A stretch of DNA of 64,000 nucleotides. It comes from Dethiobacter sp. Its GTDB lineage: Bacteria > Bacillota > Dethiobacteria > DTU022 > UBA8154. Below, piece after piece: positions 59,925 through 64,000 of this stretch. Position 1 is the first letter of the stretch; each line of letters starts with the position of its first letter. The notes below the pieces were generated by a model that saw only the letters and a program-made list of their open reading frames with translations, did not search any database and was not told the origin of the DNA. The position numbers were made by a program, and so were the translations under genes. The DNA is taken from assembly GCA_020725665.1 (NCBI GenBank), contig DYEO01000049.1, positions 28,022 to 92,021 of the forward strand. Reading direction: 5' to 3'.

Positions 59925-62711
59925 ATGGATTACAGCGGCACATTAAATCTTCCCAAAACGGATTTTCCTATGAAAGCGGGATTGCCGGCGAAGGAACCGC
60001 ATATCCTGGAGGCCTGGGAAAATGGGGGTCTCTATCAAAAGATGCGGGAGAAGAGAAAGGGGAGTCCCCCTTTTATCCTGCATGACGGGCCTCCGTATGC
60101 CAACGGCAGTATTCACATGGGAACAGCTTTGAACAAAGTTTTAAAGGATATTATCAACAAGTATCGCTTTATGTGCGGGTATGACATTCCTTATGTTCCA
60201 GGCTGGGATACCCACGGTCTCCCCATCGAGCACCAGGTAATTAAAACAAGAAACGTAAAAAGAGAAGAGATTTCCGACCTCGACTTCAGACAACTTTGTC
60301 GTGATTATGCTCTTCATTATCTGAACATTCAACGGGAACAGTTCAAGCGGCTTGGTGTTGTGGGAGACTGGAACAACTATTATATTACGCTGGACCCTGC
60401 TTATGAAGCGATTCAGATAGGAGTCTTCGGGCAGATGGCCCGCAAGGGTTATATCTACCGGGGAATGAAACCTGTTTACTGGTGCCCCCAATGTGAGACT
60501 GCCCTGGCAGAGGCTGAGGTAGATTATCAGGAACGGAGTTCCCCCTCTATCTTTGTGCGCTTTCCGGTGATTGACAATAAGGGCAAATGGGATGCCGATC
60601 TGCCGGCTTATATCATCATCTGGACCACCACACCCTGGACCATTCCCGCCAACCTGGCCATTGCCCTGCATCCTGATTATGACTATTCCCTGGTCAAGTG
60701 TGGGGATCTCTACTACCTGGTGGCTGACGAATTGCAGGAGTTGGTGTTCCAAAACATTGGATTTGAGAGGGGAGAGCGCTATGCCGTGTTCAAGGGTAAA
60801 GAGCTGGAGGGAGTGCTTTGCCGCCATCCCCTTTACCCCCGCAATTCACCGGTGGTCCTTGCCGAATACGTAACGCTGGATCAGGGAAGCGGTTGTGTGC
60901 ATACCGCTCCCGGCCACGGCCAGGAAGACTATGAAACGGGTCTTAAGTATAGGTTGCCCATATTTGCGCCCATGGACAGCCGGGGTGTATTCACTGAGGA
61001 AGCGGGAGAGTTCTGCGGTCTTCGTTATGATGAGGGTAACAAGGCGGTTAACGAAGCCCTGAAACGGGAAAAGGCACTGCTCAAGCTCTCCTCGATCAGT
61101 CACCAGTATCCCCACTGCTGGCGTTGTAATGATGAGGTAATCTTCCGTGCCACGGAACAGTGGTTCGCCTCGATCCGTGATTTCCGTAACAAGGCTCTGC
61201 AAGCCGTCAGACAGGTGCGCTGGATCCCCGGATGGGGCGAGGGACGCATGAACAATATGATTGCCGAACGGCGGGACTGGTGTATCTCCCGGCAGAGAGT
61301 CTGGGGTGTGCCGCTGCCTATCTTTTATTGCAAAGATTGCGGAGAGCCGATCCTGCAGCCTGAAAGTATAGCGGCCGTACAGGAACTTTTTCGACATGAA
61401 GGTTCTGATGCCTGGTTCCGTTACACGGCAGAGGAGATCCTGCCGCAGGATTTTGTCTGTCCCGCTTGCGGCAAGGGCAGTTTCCGTAAGGAAAAGGATA
61501 TTATGGATGTCTGGTTCGATTCCGGCAGCAGCCACGAAGCAGTACTCGGTGCCTGTAAGGAACTGAGTTGGCCGGCCGATCTCTACCTTGAAGGAAGTGA
61601 CCAGTTCCGCGGCTGGTTCCAATCCTCTCTGCTTACTGCGGTTGCTACCAGGGAGGTTCCCCCTTACCGCAGCGTCCTCTGCCACGGTTGGGTTGTGGAC
61701 GGTGAGGGCAGGAAAATGTCCAAATCACTGGGTAACGTGATCGCACCGGAGGATATCATTAAAAATTACGGGGCGGATATACTGCGCCTCTGGGTTTCCA
61801 GCGCTGATTTTACCAACGACGTGCATCTCTCCGGCGGCATTTTGAAACAACTCTCCGAAATCTATCGCAAGATCCGCAATACCTGCCGTTTTCTTTTAGG
61901 TAACACTTTTGATTTTCATCCGGAGACGGATACAGTGCCTTACGCCAAGCTGGAGGAGATCGACCGCTGGGCACTGTACCGCCTCGCCAGACTGGTGCAG
62001 AAGACGGCCCGGGCTTATAACAGCTATGAGTTTCACCAGGTCTTCCACGCCGTGCACAATTTCGCCGTGGTGGATATGAGCAACCTTTACCTGAACATCG
62101 TTAAAGATCGCCTTTATGTTCTGAACCGGGTCGACCCCTCGCGCCGAGCTGTGCAGACCGTTCTGGATGTGGTGCTGCGTACCATGACTGTGCTGATCGC
62201 TCCCGTCCTCTCCTTTACGGCAGAGGATATTTGGTCCCATATACCGCACCGGGAGATGGAAAGCGTACTGCTGGCCGACTGGCCCAAACTGCCCGAACAA
62301 TATAACGATGCAGAGCTGGCGGCACGCTGGGAGACAATTTTCCGCGTGCGGGAAGGGGTAAACGCCGTCCTGGAAAAAGCGCGCCGCGATAAAATGATCG
62401 GTAATTCTCTCGAGGCCATGGTGGAGCTTTATCCCGACGAGCGCCTTTTTACGGCGCTTCAGGCACACAGTGATCAACTGGCATCTGTTTTTATTGTCTC
62501 CGCCTGCCGCCTGCATAAGGCCGATGCAGAACCGGAAGACGGGAGCGAAAAGGCGGCATTGGAGCCGGGCCTTTATATTAAAGTCAAAAAAGCGCCGGGT
62601 GGTAAATGTGCCCGCTGCTGGATGCTTTCTCCCACTGTTCCGGAGGAAGAGCCGGATGATGTTATCTGTTCCCGCTGTGAGGGGATTCTGGCCGGGCACC
62701 AGCACGAATAA
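59925..62711 (+). CDS. ileS: Isoleucyl-tRNA synthetase
   Basis: A 928-residue class I synthetase. It starts MDYSGTLNLPKTDFPM. The HIGH motif is GSIHMG at residues 61-66, the editing domain lies at about 200-390, and KMSKS is intact near residue 596 (GRKMSKSLGN). C-terminal CARCW and CSRCEG near 895 bind zinc. ATG 59925 gives the family N-terminus but has only AGGCGA near it. A full AAGGAGG stands 107 nt upstream, separated by sequence that can fold back (GCCTGGT 59823 with ACCAGGC 59908). Control is by the T-box upstream. Confidence 0.96.
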   Translation: MDYSGTLNLPKTDFPMKAGLPAKEPHILEAWENGGLYQKMREKRKGSPPFILHDGPPYANGSIHMGTALNKVLKDIINKYRFMCGYDIPYVPGWDTHGLPIEHQVIKTRNVKREEISDLDFRQLCRDYALHYLNIQREQFKRLGVVGDWNNYYITLDPAYEAIQIGVFGQMARKGYIYRGMKPVYWCPQCETALAEAEVDYQERSSPSIFVRFPVIDNKGKWDADLPAYIIIWTTTPWTIPANLAIALHPDYDYSLVKCGDLYYLVADELQELVFQNIGFERGERYAVFKGKELEGVLCRHPLYPRNSPVVLAEYVTLDQGSGCVHTAPGHGQEDYETGLKYRLPIFAPMDSRGVFTEEAGEFCGLRYDEGNKAVNEALKREKALLKLSSISHQYPHCWRCNDEVIFRATEQWFASIRDFRNKALQAVRQVRWIPGWGEGRMNNMIAERRDWCISRQRVWGVPLPIFYCKDCGEPILQPESIAAVQELFRHEGSDAWFRYTAEEILPQDFVCPACGKGSFRKEKDIMDVWFDSGSSHEAVLGACKELSWPADLYLEGSDQFRGWFQSSLLTAVATREVPPYRSVLCHGWVVDGEGRKMSKSLGNVIAPEDIIKNYGADILRLWVSSADFTNDVHLSGGILKQLSEIYRKIRNTCRFLLGNTFDFHPETDTVPYAKLEEIDRWALYRLARLVQKTARAYNSYEFHQVFHAVHNFAVVDMSNLYLNIVKDRLYVLNRVDPSRRAVQTVLDVVLRTMTVLIAPVLSFTAEDIWSHIPHREMESVLLADWPKLPEQYNDAELAARWETIFRVREGVNAVLEKARRDKMIGNSLEAMVELYPDERLFTALQAHSDQLASVFIVSACRLHKADAEPEDGSEKAALEPGLYIKVKKAPGGKCARCWMLSPTVPEEEPDDVICSRCEGILAGHQHE

Positions 62712-62773
62712 ATCCATCCCTTTATGTTTATTGAAAATCCCGGCGGGGAAAGCTAAAGGAGTGAGTCCTTATT

Positions 62774-63139
62774 GTGGAAGGGTGGAAAGCCCCTTTGTCA
62801 TCCAAAAACGGAATAAAGGGGAGGGATGACTCTGGCCGGGTGGGAGAAAACAGGATGGAACGGGAGGAGCAAAGGGTGCTGGCGGACCGGATCGGCGAAC
62901 TCTCCCAGCACCTGGAAAAGTTCAACCTGGCGGAATATATGAACCTGCTCAACAATCCCAGGCGCTACCTTATGGTAAACTTCCTGGGCGGCCTTTTCCG
63001 GGGCTTTGGTATAGCCCTGGGGATGACTCTGCTGGGTGCCCTGGTCCTCTGGATGCTGCAAAGACTGGTGCTCTTGAATTTGCCCCTCATCGGCGATTTT
63101 ATCGCTGATTTGATTCGTATAGTCTTGACCTACCTGTAA
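62774..63139 (+). CDS. DUF5665-like small membrane protein
   Basis: Up to 121 residues. The conserved part, LNNPRRYLMVNFLGGLFRGFGIALGMTLLGALVLWMLQRLVLLNLPLIGDFIADLIRIV, holds one long hydrophobic segment and the NLPLIGDFIA motif of the DUF5665 family, common in Clostridia and of unknown function. The first 25 or so residues from GTG 62774 look atypical; ATG 62855 would give a 94-residue protein that begins with the helical MEREEQRVLADRI part. AAAGGAG at 62756 is 11 bp before GTG. It stands between ileS and the DksA-type gene. Confidence 0.75.
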   Translation: MEGWKAPLSSKNGIKGRDDSGRVGENRMEREEQRVLADRIGELSQHLEKFNLAEYMNLLNNPRRYLMVNFLGGLFRGFGIALGMTLLGALVLWMLQRLVLLNLPLIGDFIADLIRIVLTYL

Positions 63140-63173
63140 TATACTCAGTTAACTTGATGGGAAGTGCATAAAA

Positions 63174-63743
63174 TTGTCGGGAAAAAACGGTGACAGGAAC
63201 CGGGATTACAAGGCCCTGCTCGAAAAAGAAAAAAAGATACTTTTATCCCATATGGCCAAGGAAGGTTTTTCTTTACGGGAGAGCACGGCCGAACTAACTG
63301 TTATTGATAATCATCCGGCGGACACAGGTTCCGAACTGTTTGAGCGATCCAAGGATTTGGCCATTTATGACCGGCATGTCAAAAAACTGCGGGATATCGA
63401 AGATGCGCTTGAGCGCCTGTCCCAGGGTAAGTTCGGTTATTGCCGGGCTTGCGGCGGCCCTATACCCGGGGAAAGGCTCGATGCCGTTCCCTATGCGGCA
63501 TACTGCCTCTCCTGCCAGAGTTTACGGGAAAAGGAGACCAGGGAAAACGAACAGGATGACCGTCCGGTGGAGGAGTTGCTTCTTTCCACGCCTTTTGCCC
63601 GGACTTTTGCCTGTCAACGGGATGGGGATGAGTGTGAGGGGGAAGATGCCTGGGAGGATGTTTCCCAATACGGCAGTGCTGATTCGCTCCAGGATCGTCC
63701 CGAGGACAACACGCCGGACCGGCGCCGCCGCGTTGACAGTTGA
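63174..63743 (+). CDS. TraR/DksA-type zinc-finger protein (YteA-like)
   Basis: A 189-residue protein: an N-terminal helical hairpin, then a C4 zinc finger with C90, C93, C111 and C114 (CRACG...YCLSC) as in DksA/TraR, and an acidic tail. Firmicute YteA-type members are often found beside ileS/lspA; a role on RNA polymerase is plausible but unproved. The TTG start has a weak ribosome-binding site. The last codons lie in a TTGACAG repeat, giving the C-terminus RVDS and the stop, the same ending as hisI. Confidence 0.85.
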   Translation: MSGKNGDRNRDYKALLEKEKKILLSHMAKEGFSLRESTAELTVIDNHPADTGSELFERSKDLAIYDRHVKKLRDIEDALERLSQGKFGYCRACGGPIPGERLDAVPYAAYCLSCQSLREKETRENEQDDRPVEELLLSTPFARTFACQRDGDECEGEDAWEDVSQYGSADSLQDRPEDNTPDRRRRVDS

Positions 63744-63978
63744 CAATTTACAATTGACAAGGGGCGGGTCTCCGTGCCCGCCCGCCCGTTGTTGACAGAT
63801 GACTGTTGTTGGGTTAAACGGTAGGGGCGGACGACCCTGTCCGCCCGTTGCAGGTCTTCTCGTCCCTGTTTCACAGGCTCTGTACGAGATCGTGTAGGGG
63901 CGGTTGCCCACAGCCGCCCGCCAGCGAGCAATTTGACAATGAGTAATACGGTTGTAGGGGCGAGGCATGCCTCGACCG
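63731..63978 (+). repeat. Intergenic repeat cluster: TTGACAG heptamers plus four GTAGGGGCG-type palindromes
   Basis: TTGACAG-type units at 63732-63760 are followed by palindromes at 63761-63788, 63821-63847, 63894-63922 and 63954-63978, all starting (GTA)GGGGCG and ending in CGCCC or a variant. The last shares the GAGGCATGCCTC core with copies at 59031 and 59172. No gene is seen up to the window end. Confidence 0.85.
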
Positions 63979-64000
63979 CTCCCGAAGCAGAAGGAAGCAC

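Noticed and set aside
63522..63968. Minus-strand open frame across the final repeat cluster
   Set aside because: It is formed by the repeats and the shadow of the DksA-type gene; nothing supports it as a gene.

Overview
The window looks like part of the chromosome of an anaerobic, endospore-forming Firmicute of the Clostridia, Peptococcaceae-like in gene order. The pointers are a division/cell-wall (dcw) cluster that runs into spoIIGA-sigE-sigG, meso-diaminopimelate peptidoglycan genes with a DapL shortcut, bacillithiol genes, T-box and lysine-riboswitch control, frequent TTG/GTG starts and an Flx/Hdr-type redox module. About 50 protein genes are visible. All but one (an amidase at 25777-27474) lie on the + strand. 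No rRNA, tRNA, CRISPR array, transposase or phage gene was seen.

Layout. 1-2672: the end of an NADH-linked flavin/Fe-S redox operon. 2900-3385: an RseC-like membrane protein. 3407-9661: a lysine/DAP block (lysine riboswitch, lysA, dapF, dapL, asd, aspartokinase). 9757-13671: an unknown membrane-anchored protein and the bacillithiol genes bshC-bshB1-bshA. 13646-16275: a promoter inside the end of bshA, a GC-rich leader and hisH-hisA-hisF-hisI. 16361-25772: ogt, an HD hydrolase, secDF, a LapA-like protein, recJ, relA and dtd. 27671-31185: aspS, a probable 6S RNA gene and mgtE. 31518-48826: an MraZ operator-like array and the dcw cluster from mraZ to ftsZ, with no murC. 48998-51918: spoIIGA, sigE, sigG and a small membrane protein. 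52065-59029: ylmC, an enzyme-gene remnant, an NrdD-like protein without a glycyl-radical domain, pgeF, a HlyD-like protein, yggS, yggT, ylmH and divIVA, with no sepF. 59338-63743: T-box, a palindromic insertion, ileS, a DUF5665-like protein and a DksA/TraR-type protein.

The genes link up. Aspartate-derived DAP feeds MurE, whose DNPR motif fits meso-DAP, and then the MurF-MraY-MurG and FtsW/PBP steps. FtsA/FtsZ division passes directly into the mother-cell and forespore sigma factors.

The least ordinary content is between genes. Several unrelated tandem repeats share a 7-bp period and mostly sit just behind stop codons; two of them supply the stop codon of the upstream gene. A family of about ten short palindromes starting GTAGGGGCG all point the same way. 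A 28-bp direct repeat flanks spoIIGA-sigE. An inverted-repeat element lies between the ileS T-box and ileS. A long base-paired element lies upstream of the HD gene. Two small membrane-protein genes appear to use ATA and ATT as start codons. All calls come from reading the sequence; no database search or folding program was run.
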